Positions 52,337-61,971 of a stretch of DNA of 64,000 bases are shown one piece after another. The DNA comes from JABDEZ01 sp965276955 (lineage in GTDB: Bacteria > Bacteroidota > Bacteroidia > Chitinophagales > Chitinophagaceae): the NCBI GenBank assembly GCA_965276955.1, contig CBDIBP010000035.1, positions 32,880 to 96,879 on the forward strand, in the 5' to 3' direction. Position 1 is the stretch's first letter; the number at the start of each line of letters is the position of its first letter. The position numbers and the translations under genes were made by a program. The notes under the pieces were generated by a model that saw only the letters and a list, made by a program, of their open reading frames with translations, ran no database searches and was not told the DNA's origin.

Positions 52337-54535
52337 TCACCTGTACAGGGTTATTTCTCCTTTGTGTGTTTCCTCATGCCCGCTCAGGCAGTGGGCACGC
52401 AGATAATAAAAGTAGGTACCGTTCTCGCACTGTTTGTTCTCGTACGTGCCATCCCAGCCATCAGCCGGCTTAAAGGTGTGGTATACCCGCTGCCCATACC
52501 TGTTGTATATCTCCAGCTCATAGGCGTCAGTATTTCCATATGTCACTATATGATACTTGTCATTTATATTATCCCCGTTGGGTGTAAAAGTATTGGGGTA
52601 AGAGAACATGCAGCAGTTCTCTATAGAATCTATGACCATCGATGCGGTATTCACGCATCTGTTAGTATCGGTGCCTATAACTGTGTAGATTTCGGGCTGT
52701 AGTATGTAGGCATAAATACCACTATTGTCAGTAAATAGTCTGGTAGCTGCGCTGCTCCACTTATAAGTAGCGCCTCCGCTGGCAGTAAGGTACAGCGGGT
52801 TGCCCAGGCATATAGGTGCGTTGCTTGTAGTTATTTTTATATCGGGCAGGTCATGTACGGTCACGGTCACCGTGTCCGCGTACGATACGCATACATTGTA
52901 AGTTTGTATCACATACCACTCCTGTTGGCCCAGGGTATTAGTAGTAGGTGTAGGTGCCTCGGGCAGCACTGTTCCATCAATGTTGTGCCACACCACACTT
53001 GCACCATTAAAGGATAAAAAGGCAATGACATTTGGCGGGTCATTAATGCACCGCGAAAAATAGTATTCGGCTGGGGAGGGTAGCACCCCACTGTCTACTA
53101 CAGTGATAGTGTAGAAAGTAGGGCAGTTCAGGTACGGCGATGAAACTTCAATAGTATATTTCCCGGCCTTCAGGGAGTCTGTTATCTTGCCAGTTGTGTC
53201 CAACAATGTTCTTATCACCCTGCTGCCTTCCGATACCGTTACCGTTCGTGGCAGTAGACCATATTTAAAGTCATATTCCATCTTAGCCGCGTGCACACAT
53301 TGGGTGGCAGTAAGCTGCATGGCAGTGTCGGTATTAGGTTTCACTATTTTTATACTGTAGGCGAATGATTGGGTGTTCGATACCGGGCAATGATTGTCTT
53401 TTATAGTGATGTAGAAGTTGTATATCCCTGCGGTCACCCCTGCTGTGTTCCAGTTAAAGTTGATGAGCGCCGAGGGGGTGTTGTTGTTCTGTATGGTAAT
53501 AACTGCACCGGTCAGCGGGTTGTTATAAGTGACCGTAACAGTATCGTTATCGTTCCCTTGCGCCTGTATATTGAAGGCCACATTAGGTGCTCCCTCGCAT
53601 ACATATATATCGGTCAGGCTATCTGTGCCAGCGCCTATTATAGAGTTTTTTACTATGGTGCTGGTGGGTGGGTTGCCCGTACAGCCATCCCTTACTATAA
53701 AGGTCATCTCTCGTTCGCTGGTGCCTACCAGCAATCCATTCCTGTATTCAGATACCTGGCATACCACCAGCGAATGTTGTATTATGTCTGGTGTAAAACC
53801 TATTTGTCCTGTATTGACATTAAAGGAAAATGTACTGGGTACAGTCGATAAGGGATCTGATGCCGTGAAGGGGGAAATGTAATTAATAACGTGATTCGAA
53901 TCAATGGCAGGTACAAGAGAATATACCAGCGAATCACGGTTCGCGTCCAGGGCTCCCTGGTTATACTGCACCTGTGTCTGCACACAATAATATGGGGTTG
54001 GTACCGTAGAATATACAGGTGACGAATTTGGACCGTTCAGGTTATTCAAATACGCTTCCAGATACAATATGGTGTTGCCGGGGTTGTTTATATTAGTTAT
54101 CTGGCTGCTGCGGCCTGCATTTGTACTGCCGTTAAGATATCCCTGGTACACAAGGGTCCAGTTGTCAGATGGCAAAAGGTTAATGAGCGCCGAGTATACA
54201 TACCGCACCACCCCCGGTAGTGAGCCACCATTACACGATGTGTTTTTTATCTCGGTAGGACATACAGGCGATACGTCTTTACTGGAATCCAGATCAAGGT
54301 CCAATAACGAAAAGAGCTTTCCGTTATTGCTAATGGCTATCTCAGGGGTAGCCATTGCCAGGCTCTGGAATATCGATTGGGCAGCAGCACAGTCGCCATA
54401 TAGCGTAAGTGTCACCAAATAAGTGTTGCCTGTCACATTTTTGTACAGTAATTCGCCGCCATATATATGGGTAGCCCTTGCGCCTATACTACAGCACAGC
54501 AAACATAACATTAACAAGATAGGTCTGATACCCAT
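52337..54535 (-). CDS. Secreted T9SS type B protein with gliding-motility C-terminal domain
   Basis: A 732-residue protein with an N-terminal signal peptide. A gliding-motility-associated C-terminal domain (about 640-732) reads SYPNTFTPNGDNINDKYHI, ELEIYNRYGQRVYH, GWDGTYENKQCENGTYFYYL and HKGEITLYR, a type B T9SS sorting domain. The middle has repeated Ig/PKD-like modules with TVTVHDLPDI-type boundaries. It is surface-exposed or released. Its stop codon directly abuts that of the convergent cytochrome-like gene. Confidence 0.85.
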   Translation of the reverse strand: MGIRPILLMLCLLCCSIGARATHIYGGELLYKNVTGNTYLVTLTLYGDCAAAQSIFQSLAMATPEIAISNNGKLFSLLDLDLDSSKDVSPVCPTEIKNTSCNGGSLPGVVRYVYSALINLLPSDNWTLVYQGYLNGSTNAGRSSQITNINNPGNTILYLEAYLNNLNGPNSSPVYSTVPTPYYCVQTQVQYNQGALDANRDSLVYSLVPAIDSNHVINYISPFTASDPLSTVPSTFSFNVNTGQIGFTPDIIQHSLVVCQVSEYRNGLLVGTSEREMTFIVRDGCTGNPPTSTIVKNSIIGAGTDSLTDIYVCEGAPNVAFNIQAQGNDNDTVTVTYNNPLTGAVITIQNNNTPSALINFNWNTAGVTAGIYNFYITIKDNHCPVSNTQSFAYSIKIVKPNTDTAMQLTATQCVHAAKMEYDFKYGLLPRTVTVSEGSRVIRTLLDTTGKITDSLKAGKYTIEVSSPYLNCPTFYTITVVDSGVLPSPAEYYFSRCINDPPNVIAFLSFNGASVVWHNIDGTVLPEAPTPTTNTLGQQEWYVIQTYNVCVSYADTVTVTVHDLPDIKITTSNAPICLGNPLYLTASGGATYKWSSAATRLFTDNSGIYAYILQPEIYTVIGTDTNRCVNTASMVIDSIENCCMFSYPNTFTPNGDNINDKYHIVTYGNTDAYELEIYNRYGQRVYHTFKPADGWDGTYENKQCENGTYFYYLRAHCLSGHEETHKGEITLYR

Positions 54536-54731
54536 TACACGCGGGATCTTGGTGAACTAATACTTATATATTGACCGCAAGCGGCTTATTGCAAACGTGA
54601 ACGTTAAAAAATTATTATGTAATGGGTGTTATAAAGATACGGAATTGTTGGTATGCTCATATGCATTTTTATAAGGGGTATTCGCTGAAAGCAAAGTCTT
54701 ATTATATCGTCTATTTGTATAAATTTATATC

Positions 54732-55778
54732 ATGATCCACATCATCAGGAAATCAGTAACGCGTCACATTTATATCGTCATTTTACTGTTCTTTTTCAAC
54801 GCACAGACATTACATGCCCAAGAACTGTTTCCATTAAATTTCCCTGCAAGTACACTTGCTAAAGGTACACTGGGTGTGCGGGTGAATGATGAAGCCTATA
54901 AAGAAGGGAATGTGATGCGCAACATTGGACAATTGAAAGTGATGTATGGCCTGTTACCTAACCTTACTGTACAGGTTACAGGTACCGTATCCAATTATCA
55001 TTCTAAATTGTTGCCTCTGGATTTTGTTAACCACGATCACAGCGGTGGCAAGTTGGTATTTTCTGCTAATACCCCCGCCCTTGGAGTGTACTATCCATAT
55101 ATATATGATGGTACAGACCTCTACGCCCAATATCGTTTCTTACACAACGATGGACAAAACAGCCACCTCAGGATGGCAGTATATGGGGAGGGATCATACA
55201 TTATGGTACCCTCACACGAAACAGAACCTATCCTTTCCGATCACACATCGGGTATAGGTGCAGGTCTCATCACTACTTACCTGGTCAGGCATTTTGCCGT
55301 TTCGCTCAATGCCGGCTACATTCATCCATTTCAGTATAGCGGGAACGCGGTAGACCAGTATGGTGGTACATATCCTACTAAGTTCCAGTATGGCGATGCT
55401 GCGGTGTACAACCTTTCTTTCGGCTACCTGCTGTTCCCCCGGCACTATACCGGCGGGTACAAGCAAACCAACTGGAATATATATATGGAGTTCATAGGCA
55501 AGTCTTACGGTGCTGCTGTTATATCACAAAAGGATAGCCCATTCCCTTTTGCAACTACCTATTCTATACCCGCCGTCACCAGCGGTCTTAAAGCCGGCAA
55601 CTATATAGAGGCATACCCTGGTGTACAATGCATCATCCGGTCCAACCTCCGTATCGATCTGTCCGCTGGTTTTCCGGTAATTAATAAGTCCTACCTGCAT
55701 GAATATCCAACGGTTCAGTTAGGGGTACAACGCTATTTTTTCTTCCACCGCAAGTCTGCAATTATAGGAGATAAGTGA
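54732..55778 (+). CDS. Outer-membrane beta-barrel protein, metal-linked context
   Basis: A 348-residue protein with a signal peptide ending HAQ and a strand-rich mature part (KGTLGVRVNDEAYKEGN, LTVQVTGTVSNYHSKLL, TDLYAQYRFLH, AVYNLSFGYLLF, NWNIYMEFIGKSYG, RIDLSAGFPV). It resembles outer-membrane proteins in copper-response clusters of Bacteroidota, including the histidine-containing NHDHSGG loop. No function is proven. It lies 43 bases ahead of a small lipoprotein gene. Confidence 0.7.
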   Translation: MIHIIRKSVTRHIYIVILLFFFNAQTLHAQELFPLNFPASTLAKGTLGVRVNDEAYKEGNVMRNIGQLKVMYGLLPNLTVQVTGTVSNYHSKLLPLDFVNHDHSGGKLVFSANTPALGVYYPYIYDGTDLYAQYRFLHNDGQNSHLRMAVYGEGSYIMVPSHETEPILSDHTSGIGAGLITTYLVRHFAVSLNAGYIHPFQYSGNAVDQYGGTYPTKFQYGDAAVYNLSFGYLLFPRHYTGGYKQTNWNIYMEFIGKSYGAAVISQKDSPFPFATTYSIPAVTSGLKAGNYIEAYPGVQCIIRSNLRIDLSAGFPVINKSYLHEYPTVQLGVQRYFFFHRKSAIIGDK

Positions 55779-55821
55779 AAAATTTCGTAAATTACTTGTT
55801 TCGTTATCATACGGTCATTAT

Positions 55822-56235
55822 ATGAATATCAGATCGCTCTATTGCCTGTTTGTTATTGGCTTTCTTACCCTTGTTGGCATGTCTTGCCATAAAAGCAAAC
55901 CATCTATAGCCGGCGGTGGTAAAGGCGGCAATGCTGTGCTGTGCCTGTCGCCAGAAGCGCATGGGCTATATGTGGATACCTGCACTTACTACATCAAGTA
56001 TGGTACGCTCGATGCGCCTAATAATAATATATTCGATGATTCTGCACAGTGTGTAATGGTCAATGGCATACCTGTGGCCACCTTTTTAGGTCTTACTAAT
56101 GGTAGTTACTACGTTCTTGCAAAGGGTCTGCACATAGGCTATATACCACCCACAGTAAAAGGTGGCACCCCCATATCCGTCAACTCCCAGGACACAGAAA
56201 AGGTGGTCACACAATTAGGAGCTTATAACCCGTAA
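55822..56235 (+). CDS. Small lipoprotein with carboxypeptidase-regulatory-like domain
   Basis: A 137-residue lipoprotein with lipobox GMSC at about residues 19-22. The mature part (VDTCTYYIKYGTLDAPNN, DDSAQCVMVNGIPVATFLG, LTNGSYYVLAKGLHIGY, VKGGTPISVNSQD) has the L-x-x-G-x-Y-Y-V pattern of a carboxypeptidase-regulatory-like beta-sandwich, with two extra Cys. It is probably co-transcribed with the barrel gene upstream. Function unknown. Confidence 0.68.
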   Translation: MNIRSLYCLFVIGFLTLVGMSCHKSKPSIAGGGKGGNAVLCLSPEAHGLYVDTCTYYIKYGTLDAPNNNIFDDSAQCVMVNGIPVATFLGLTNGSYYVLAKGLHIGYIPPTVKGGTPISVNSQDTEKVVTQLGAYNP

Positions 56236-56460
56236 GGATTTATGGTCTTCTCACACCCCTTATATTAATATTCCGGGTATCCTCCGGCGATACTTTATGC
56301 CGCCATCACACAACACATGTCAAATTTCATTTAAACATGTTTATATCTTCTCAGGTTATTAGCGCAACGCTTCCTATCTTGCCCTATATCACCTAAATAG
56401 TTAATGTTATAATGAACATCACGTGGATAACTTACCGCCAAAACCATCCCTCTTTTAGCT

Positions 56461-56468
56461 TAAATTTG
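56461..56468 (+). promoter_or_regulatory. Putative -7 box of dnaE
   Basis: An exact TAAATTTG lies 49 bases ahead of the dnaE start. No good -33 TTTG at the right distance, so promoter activity is tentative. Confidence 0.4.
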
Positions 56469-56516
56469 TAACACTGCCAATGGGTAGTATGCATACATTA
56501 TAATCAGCCTGGCACC

Positions 56517-59500
56517 GTGAAGTTCTCGCATTTACACAATCATACTCAGTTTTCCCTGCTCGATGGGGCATCTAATATTTCCAAGCTATACGATAAGGCT
56601 CGGAAGGACAATATGCCTGCTATGGCCATTACTGACCATGGTAATATGTTTGGGGTATTCCAGTTCGTAGCCGAAGCATGGAAGAATACCATAAGCATAG
56701 GCAAGAACGAGGACGGGAAAGATATATTGGTACCTGCGGTAAAACCGGTGATAGGTTGCGAGTTCTACCTGGTAGAGAACAGGATGAAACGCCAGTTCAG
56801 CAAAGACGATAAGGATGTACGCTTCCACCAGCTCTTCCTGGCCAAGGACGAGATAGGGTATAAGAACCTTGTGAAGCTCTGTAGCCTGGGCTACCTGGAG
56901 GGTATGTATGGCAAGTACCCCCGTATAGATAAAGAACTGGTACTGAAGTACCACGAGGGACTTATAGCCACCACCTGCTGCCTGGGCGCCGAGATACCGA
57001 GGACCATACTGAAGAAGGGTGAAGAAGAAGCCGAAAAGGCTTTTAAGTGGTGGTTGGATCTGTTTGGCGATGACTACTATGTAGAGCTGCAACGCCACGA
57101 CATTCCAGACCAGATAAAGGCTAATGAAGTACTGCTGAAGTTCGCCCGGAAATACAATGTACCCGTTATAGCCAGTAACGACAGCCACTATGTGGAGCAG
57201 GAAGACTATAATGCACACGATATATTGCTGTGTATCAATACCGGCGAGAAGCAAAGCACACCATCGTTCAAAGATTTTGATGATGACGTGGTGATGAAGG
57301 ACCGCCGTTTTGCGTTCTACAACGATCAGTTCTTCTTCAAGAACACTCAGCAAATGAGTACCCTCTTTGCCGATATTCCACAGGCCATAGAGAATACCCA
57401 GATGATAGTGGACAAGATAAAGCCACTGAAGCTGGAGCGCGATATATTGCTGCCACACTTTGTGGTACCGCCAGAATTTAATGATGATCAGAATGCGTTC
57501 CTGGCACACATAACGTGGCTGGGTGCAAAGAAGCGATACGTAGATGTTACCCCCGAAATAGAAGAGCGCATCACCTTTGAGCTTTCGGTGATACATAAAA
57601 TGGGGTTTGCAGGGTACTTCCTTATCGTGTCCGATTTCATAAAGGCCGGGCGCGACATGGGAGTGTTCATAGGCCCGGGCCGTGGTTCGGCAGCGGGGTC
57701 GGTAGTGGCGTTTTGTACGGGTATCACCAATATAGATCCCATCAAGTACAATCTCCTGTTCGAAAGGTTCCTTAACCCGGACCGTAAGAGCATGCCCGAT
57801 ATAGATACGGACTTTGATGACGTAGGCCGACAAAAGGTGATAGACTACGTAGTAGATAAGTATGGCAAGAACCAGGTGGCGCACATTGTTACCTATGGTA
57901 CCATGGCTGCCAAAATGAGTATCAAGGATGTGTCACGCGCGCTCGATCTGCCGCTGAGCGATGCCAATGCACTGGCCAAGCTGGTTCCCGATAAGCCAGG
58001 CATAGTGCTGAAACGCCTGCTGCATGCTGATATAAAAGGTGACGGTGGCCTGGAGCAAAAAGAAGGCTTGGGTGGCGAGGATATGGAGAATGTGAACCGC
58101 CTCCGCGAACTATACAAGCAGAACACGCTGCATGGCGATGTACTGCGAAGTGCCGAAAAACTGGAAGGCAGCGTACGCAATACAGGTATCCATGCCGCGG
58201 GTATCATCATAGCACCCAGAGACCTTACCGAGCTGATACCGGTATGCAGCGCTAAAGATATTGCACTACTGATAACACAGTACGAGGGCAACGTGATCGA
58301 GAATGCCGGTGTTATAAAAATGGACTTCCTGGGGCTCAAGACCCTTACAATTATAAAAGATGCCCTGTCGCTCATCAAGCGCAACCATGGGGTGGATATA
58401 GATATAGACACTATACCGCTTGATGATAAGGAAACATACGAGCTATACCGCAGGGGTGATACGAATGCCACTTTCCAGTTTGAAAGTGCGGGTATGCAAA
58501 AGTACCTGCGCGAGTTGCAGCCCGATCAGCTGGGCGATATCATAGCAATGAACGCCCTGTACCGACCGGGGCCTATGGAGTATATACCGGCTTTCGTAAA
58601 GCGCAAGCACGGGCTGGAACCTATTACGTATGACCTGCCTGAGATGGAGGAATACCTGAGTGAGACCTATGGTATCACGGTATACCAGGAGCAGGTGATG
58701 CTACTATCGCAAAAGATAGGTGGTTTTAGCAAAGGCGATGCCGATGTGCTGCGTAAGGCCATGGGTAAGAAGCAAAAGTCGATACTGGATAAAATGAAGG
58801 GCCAGTTCATAGAAGGTGCCGAAAAGAAAGGTCACCCTAAGGACAAGCTGGAAAAGATATGGACCGACTGGGAAGCTTTTGCCCAATACGCGTTCAATAA
58901 ATCGCACGCTACCTGCTATGCTGTAGTAGCTTATCAGACCGCATTTCTCAAGGCCCACTACCCGGCAGAGTTCATGGCCGCGGTACTCAATAACCAGGGC
59001 AACGTAGAAAAGATAAAGTTTTACATGGAGGAGTGCCAGCGTATGGAACTTGCCGTACTGGGCCCCGATGTGAATGAGAGCCTTAAGGGTTTCTCTGTGG
59101 TAAATGGTGTGGTGCGCTTTGGTATGAACGCCATAAAAGGGGTAGGCGAGGCAGCTGTTGAAGATATTATAATAGAGCGGGAGGCCAATGGACCTTACAC
59201 CTCTATCTTCGATTTTATAAAACGTGTGAATCAACGCACAGTAAACAAAAAAACAATTGAGAACCTGGTACTGGCAGGCGGCATGGATAGCTTTAAGCAA
59301 ATGCACCGGGCACAGTATTTCTTTGCGCCGGCTGTTGATCCCGTTACAGGGCTGGATAGGCTGGTAAGGTTTGGCAATCAGTTCCAGGCCAGCGCATCAA
59401 TGGCTACCAATAGCTTATTTGGCGCCAGTACTATGCCCGATGTCAAAGAGCCTCTTATACCCACCTGCGAACCCTGGACATTGTCAGAGTTGCTGGACAG

Positions 59501-60125
59501 GGAGAAAGAGGTGGTTGGAATATATATAAGTGCACATCCGCTCGATGGCTATAAGTTCGAGATGGATAACTATGGCCTGGCACCCCTGGCGCAGGTAGAG
59601 AATTTGAAGGGTAAGACCATAAAAATTGCCGGATTTGTTACAGATGCCACCCACATGACCACTAAGAAAGGGGCCAAGTTTGGTAAAATGATGCTGAACG
59701 ACTACAGCGGTAATATGGAGATAGTGCTTTGGGAGAACAACTATGCACTATATGGCAACTTCCTGGTGAACGGTCAAAAAATAATGATACAGGGGTGTTA
59801 TAATGAGCACAAGTATCGCCCCGGTGTTATGGAGTTCCAGATACAGAACATGATGCTGCTGGACGAGATGCGCAAGTCACTTACTAAAAAACTGAACCTA
59901 AAAGTTGCGCTGCACAAGCTGGATGCCCAGGTGGCGGCCTTTATAATAGATAATGTACGGAAGAACCCTGGCAAGACCGACCTTACGGTAATGGTAGTGG
60001 ACGAGACGGCCAATACTACCACACGGCTGAAAAGCGGCGGACTAAAAATGCAGATGAACGATGATATGGTCACCTACTTGCGGGAGCGCGATGATATAGA
60101 ATATAACATCGAATTGTCTGCGTAA
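56517..60125 (+). CDS. dnaE: DNA polymerase III alpha subunit
   Basis: A 1202-residue replicative polymerase. The N-terminal PHP domain starts FSHLHNHTQFSLLDG, with metal-binding His. The palm has the catalytic Asp pair in MPDIDTDFDD. The C-terminal part contains helix-hairpin-helix and OB domains (IKIAGFVTDATHM, MEIVLWENNYALYG). The start is GTG at 56517. There is no exonuclease domain, so proofreading would be separate. Confidence 0.97.
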   Translation: MKFSHLHNHTQFSLLDGASNISKLYDKARKDNMPAMAITDHGNMFGVFQFVAEAWKNTISIGKNEDGKDILVPAVKPVIGCEFYLVENRMKRQFSKDDKDVRFHQLFLAKDEIGYKNLVKLCSLGYLEGMYGKYPRIDKELVLKYHEGLIATTCCLGAEIPRTILKKGEEEAEKAFKWWLDLFGDDYYVELQRHDIPDQIKANEVLLKFARKYNVPVIASNDSHYVEQEDYNAHDILLCINTGEKQSTPSFKDFDDDVVMKDRRFAFYNDQFFFKNTQQMSTLFADIPQAIENTQMIVDKIKPLKLERDILLPHFVVPPEFNDDQNAFLAHITWLGAKKRYVDVTPEIEERITFELSVIHKMGFAGYFLIVSDFIKAGRDMGVFIGPGRGSAAGSVVAFCTGITNIDPIKYNLLFERFLNPDRKSMPDIDTDFDDVGRQKVIDYVVDKYGKNQVAHIVTYGTMAAKMSIKDVSRALDLPLSDANALAKLVPDKPGIVLKRLLHADIKGDGGLEQKEGLGGEDMENVNRLRELYKQNTLHGDVLRSAEKLEGSVRNTGIHAAGIIIAPRDLTELIPVCSAKDIALLITQYEGNVIENAGVIKMDFLGLKTLTIIKDALSLIKRNHGVDIDIDTIPLDDKETYELYRRGDTNATFQFESAGMQKYLRELQPDQLGDIIAMNALYRPGPMEYIPAFVKRKHGLEPITYDLPEMEEYLSETYGITVYQEQVMLLSQKIGGFSKGDADVLRKAMGKKQKSILDKMKGQFIEGAEKKGHPKDKLEKIWTDWEAFAQYAFNKSHATCYAVVAYQTAFLKAHYPAEFMAAVLNNQGNVEKIKFYMEECQRMELAVLGPDVNESLKGFSVVNGVVRFGMNAIKGVGEAAVEDIIIEREANGPYTSIFDFIKRVNQRTVNKKTIENLVLAGGMDSFKQMHRAQYFFAPAVDPVTGLDRLVRFGNQFQASASMATNSLFGASTMPDVKEPLIPTCEPWTLSELLDREKEVVGIYISAHPLDGYKFEMDNYGLAPLAQVENLKGKTIKIAGFVTDATHMTTKKGAKFGKMMLNDYSGNMEIVLWENNYALYGNFLVNGQKIMIQGCYNEHKYRPGVMEFQIQNMMLLDEMRKSLTKKLNLKVALHKLDAQVAAFIIDNVRKNPGKTDLTVMVVDETANTTTRLKSGGLKMQMNDDMVTYLRERDDIEYNIELSA

Positions 60126-60192
60126 CCATGCGTATGTGGATATCCTATGCAGGTATGTGGGTACTCTATTATTTTTATGTAATAATTGATCG

Positions 60193-60200
60193 TAAATTTG
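60193..60200 (+). promoter_or_regulatory. Putative -7 box of trxA
   Basis: An exact TAAATTTG lies 44 bases ahead of the trxA start codon. The -33 element is not clear. Confidence 0.4.
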
Positions 60201-60243
60201 TAGACTAAAATTAATTTCAAATAACAATAAATAAAAAAATAAG

Positions 60244-60561
60244 ATGGCAGCAGTATTCACGGATGCAAATTTCGATGTTGATGTTTTAAAGGCAGATAAA
60301 CTGACCGTAGTAGATTTCTGGGCGCCATGGTGTGGCCCATGTATAGCATTAGGCCCTACTATCGATGCTTTGTCAAAAGATTACGATGGTAAAATAAACG
60401 TCGGTAAGCTGAATGTGGATGAGAACCCTAACGTGTCGGTACAGTATGGCATCACCAGCATACCTTGTGTATTGTTCATTAAAGACGGACAGGTGGTTGA
60501 CAAACAAATAGGCGCAGCACCTAAGAATGTCTTCGATAAGAAGATATTGGCACTCATGTAG
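60244..60561 (+). CDS. trxA: Thioredoxin
   Basis: A 105-residue cytoplasmic thioredoxin with the classical active site WCGPC at residues 29-33 and cis-Pro loop SIPCVLF. It probably supplies electrons to NrdA and methionine sulfoxide reductases. It is the housekeeping paralogue of the WCPPC protein at 636. It ends in a strong terminator. Confidence 0.95.
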   Translation: MAAVFTDANFDVDVLKADKLTVVDFWAPWCGPCIALGPTIDALSKDYDGKINVGKLNVDENPNVSVQYGITSIPCVLFIKDGQVVDKQIGAAPKNVFDKKILALM

Positions 60562-60580
60562 TTTTGATATTTTCAGAATA

Positions 60581-60616
60581 GAGCAAAGGCTGGTCTTCCA
60601 GCCTTTGCTCATTTTA
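60581..60616 (+). terminator. Terminator of trxA
   Basis: A perfect 13-bp stem GAGCAAAGGCTGG / CCAGCCTTTGCTC with a TCTT loop and ATTTTA tail. Confidence 0.92.
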
Positions 60617-60712
60617 AGCGCTACGACCGGCCTGCCACTTGCGAATATTGGCACATTTTCTACTGGCACGTATTTAATAGCTATCACTTATAAATACTCA
60701 AACCACACAATT

Positions 60713-61264
60713 ATGAACACCAACAGGCTATCAGAAAAAATGGCGAAGGGTCTTAACGACCAGATGACCACCGAAGCATTAGCATCACAAACCTACTTGT
60801 CTTATGCTACCTGGGCCGACGATAAGGGTTACGATGGCATAGCCAACTTCCTTTTTCGCCACGCGCATGAAGAACGCAACCACATGATGAAATTCCTGGA
60901 ATATATACAGGAGCGTGGAGCACGGGCACGCATTACCGCCATACCCGCACCAGATAGTGACCCTACAAGCGTAAATGATTGCTTTGAAAAAGTTTTTAAA
61001 CAGGAAATAGCTAATACAGAATCTATATACGCATTGGTGAACCTGAGCTTTGAAGAAAAAGATTGGATCACCTGGAACTTTCTGCAATGGTTCGTAAAAG
61101 AACAGGCCGAAGAAGAAACACTGGCACTGAATCTGCTGGATAAGATAAAGATAGCAGGTGGGCCAGATGCTAAGAGCGACGCTCTTTATAACCTGAATAA
61201 AGACCTGGGCGCTACGCCTGACGATGCCAAGCTGGCTGAAGAGGCTACCGTTGAAAATCCTTAG
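60713..61264 (+). CDS. ftnA: Non-haem ferritin
   Basis: A 183-residue ferritin that forms a 24-mer iron store. Ferroxidase ligands E21 (MTTEALASQTYL) and E54/H57 (HAHEERNHMMKF) are in place, with a further EQ pair in AEEETLALNLL. The longer frame from 60527 lies partly in the trxA terminator and is rejected. Confidence 0.94.
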   Translation: MNTNRLSEKMAKGLNDQMTTEALASQTYLSYATWADDKGYDGIANFLFRHAHEERNHMMKFLEYIQERGARARITAIPAPDSDPTSVNDCFEKVFKQEIANTESIYALVNLSFEEKDWITWNFLQWFVKEQAEEETLALNLLDKIKIAGGPDAKSDALYNLNKDLGATPDDAKLAEEATVENP

Positions 61265-61282
61265 TCTATAATTCTATATATG

Positions 61283-61324
61283 CAAGAGGCAAAATGTTAT
61301 GAATAGCATTTTGCCTCTTGTTTT
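61283..61324 (+). terminator. Terminator of ferritin gene
   Basis: A perfect 14-bp stem CAAGAGGCAAAATG / CATTTTGCCTCTTG and a TTTTA tail. Confidence 0.9.
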
Positions 61325-61399
61325 ACGTTGTTTAAGTACCATTTTATAGCAATAAATATTTTCCCGTCAATTAAATTAAAAAATACCCCGTCTATTTTT

Positions 61400-61407
61400 T
61401 ACTTTTG
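61400..61407 (+). promoter_or_regulatory. Putative -7 box of the pyrR-pyrB operon
   Basis: An exact TACTTTTG lies 14 bases ahead of the TTG start of pyrR. This would give a very short 5' leader and argues against the ATG at 61408. Confidence 0.45.
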
Positions 61408-61421
61408 ATGAAAACCAGTAC

Positions 61422-61952
61422 TTGAAGATCCTGCTCGATCATACCCAATTGAATATTACGCTGCAGCGGCTGGCCCATCAATTAATTGAAAATCACATTT
61501 CCTTTACAGATACCGCTATTATAGGCATACAACCCCGCGGCGTGTGGTTCAGCAACCGTATAGCCAGCATCATAAAAGATATTACCGGGTACAGGCATAT
61601 AGATTATGGCAAGCTCGACATTACTTTTTACCGCGATGATGTGCATACATCAGGCAATATACAGGTGCCATCGCAAACCGATGTGCCCTTTAGTATACAG
61701 GGGCGCAATGTGATACTGGTTGATGATGTGCTACATACGGGCCGCACTATAAGAGCAGCTATGGATGCCCTGGTAGATTTTGGCCGCCCCAGCAATGTAG
61801 AGCTTATGGTACTTATAGATCGCCGTTTTAGTCGTGAGGTACCCATACAGCCCGACTATACCGGGCAAACGATAGATTCTATAATGACCCAGAAAGTAAA
61901 GGTGTACTGGGCAGAAAAAGACAACAAAGATGAAGTAGTGCTTATTGACTAA
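61422..61952 (+). CDS. pyrR: Pyrimidine regulator / uracil phosphoribosyltransferase PyrR
   Basis: A 176-residue protein with the PRPP-binding motif VILVDDVLHTGRTIRAAMD. The N-terminal ILLDHTQLNITLQRLAHQLI and GIQPRGVWFSNR are PyrR-like. PyrR proteins regulate pyrimidine operons by RNA binding in Firmicutes; in Bacteroidota the phosphoribosyltransferase activity may dominate. The start is TTG at 61422. pyrB follows 19 bases later. Confidence 0.93.
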   Translation: MKILLDHTQLNITLQRLAHQLIENHISFTDTAIIGIQPRGVWFSNRIASIIKDITGYRHIDYGKLDITFYRDDVHTSGNIQVPSQTDVPFSIQGRNVILVDDVLHTGRTIRAAMDALVDFGRPSNVELMVLIDRRFSREVPIQPDYTGQTIDSIMTQKVKVYWAEKDNKDEVVLID

Positions 61953-61971
61953 TAAAACTTGGAACCAACGA

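Noticed and set aside
56422..56430. DnaA-box-like CGTGGATAA ahead of dnaE
   Set aside because: A single 8-of-9 match is expected several times by chance in 64 kb and has no partner box nearby.
56586..57884. 432-codon antisense frame inside dnaE
   Set aside because: It is a shadow of dnaE codon usage; its translation shows no domain or motif.
61408..61425. ATG-led five-codon frame before pyrR as a leader peptide
   Set aside because: It sits directly after the -7 box, likely at or before the transcription start, and has no regulatory codon pattern or following hairpin.
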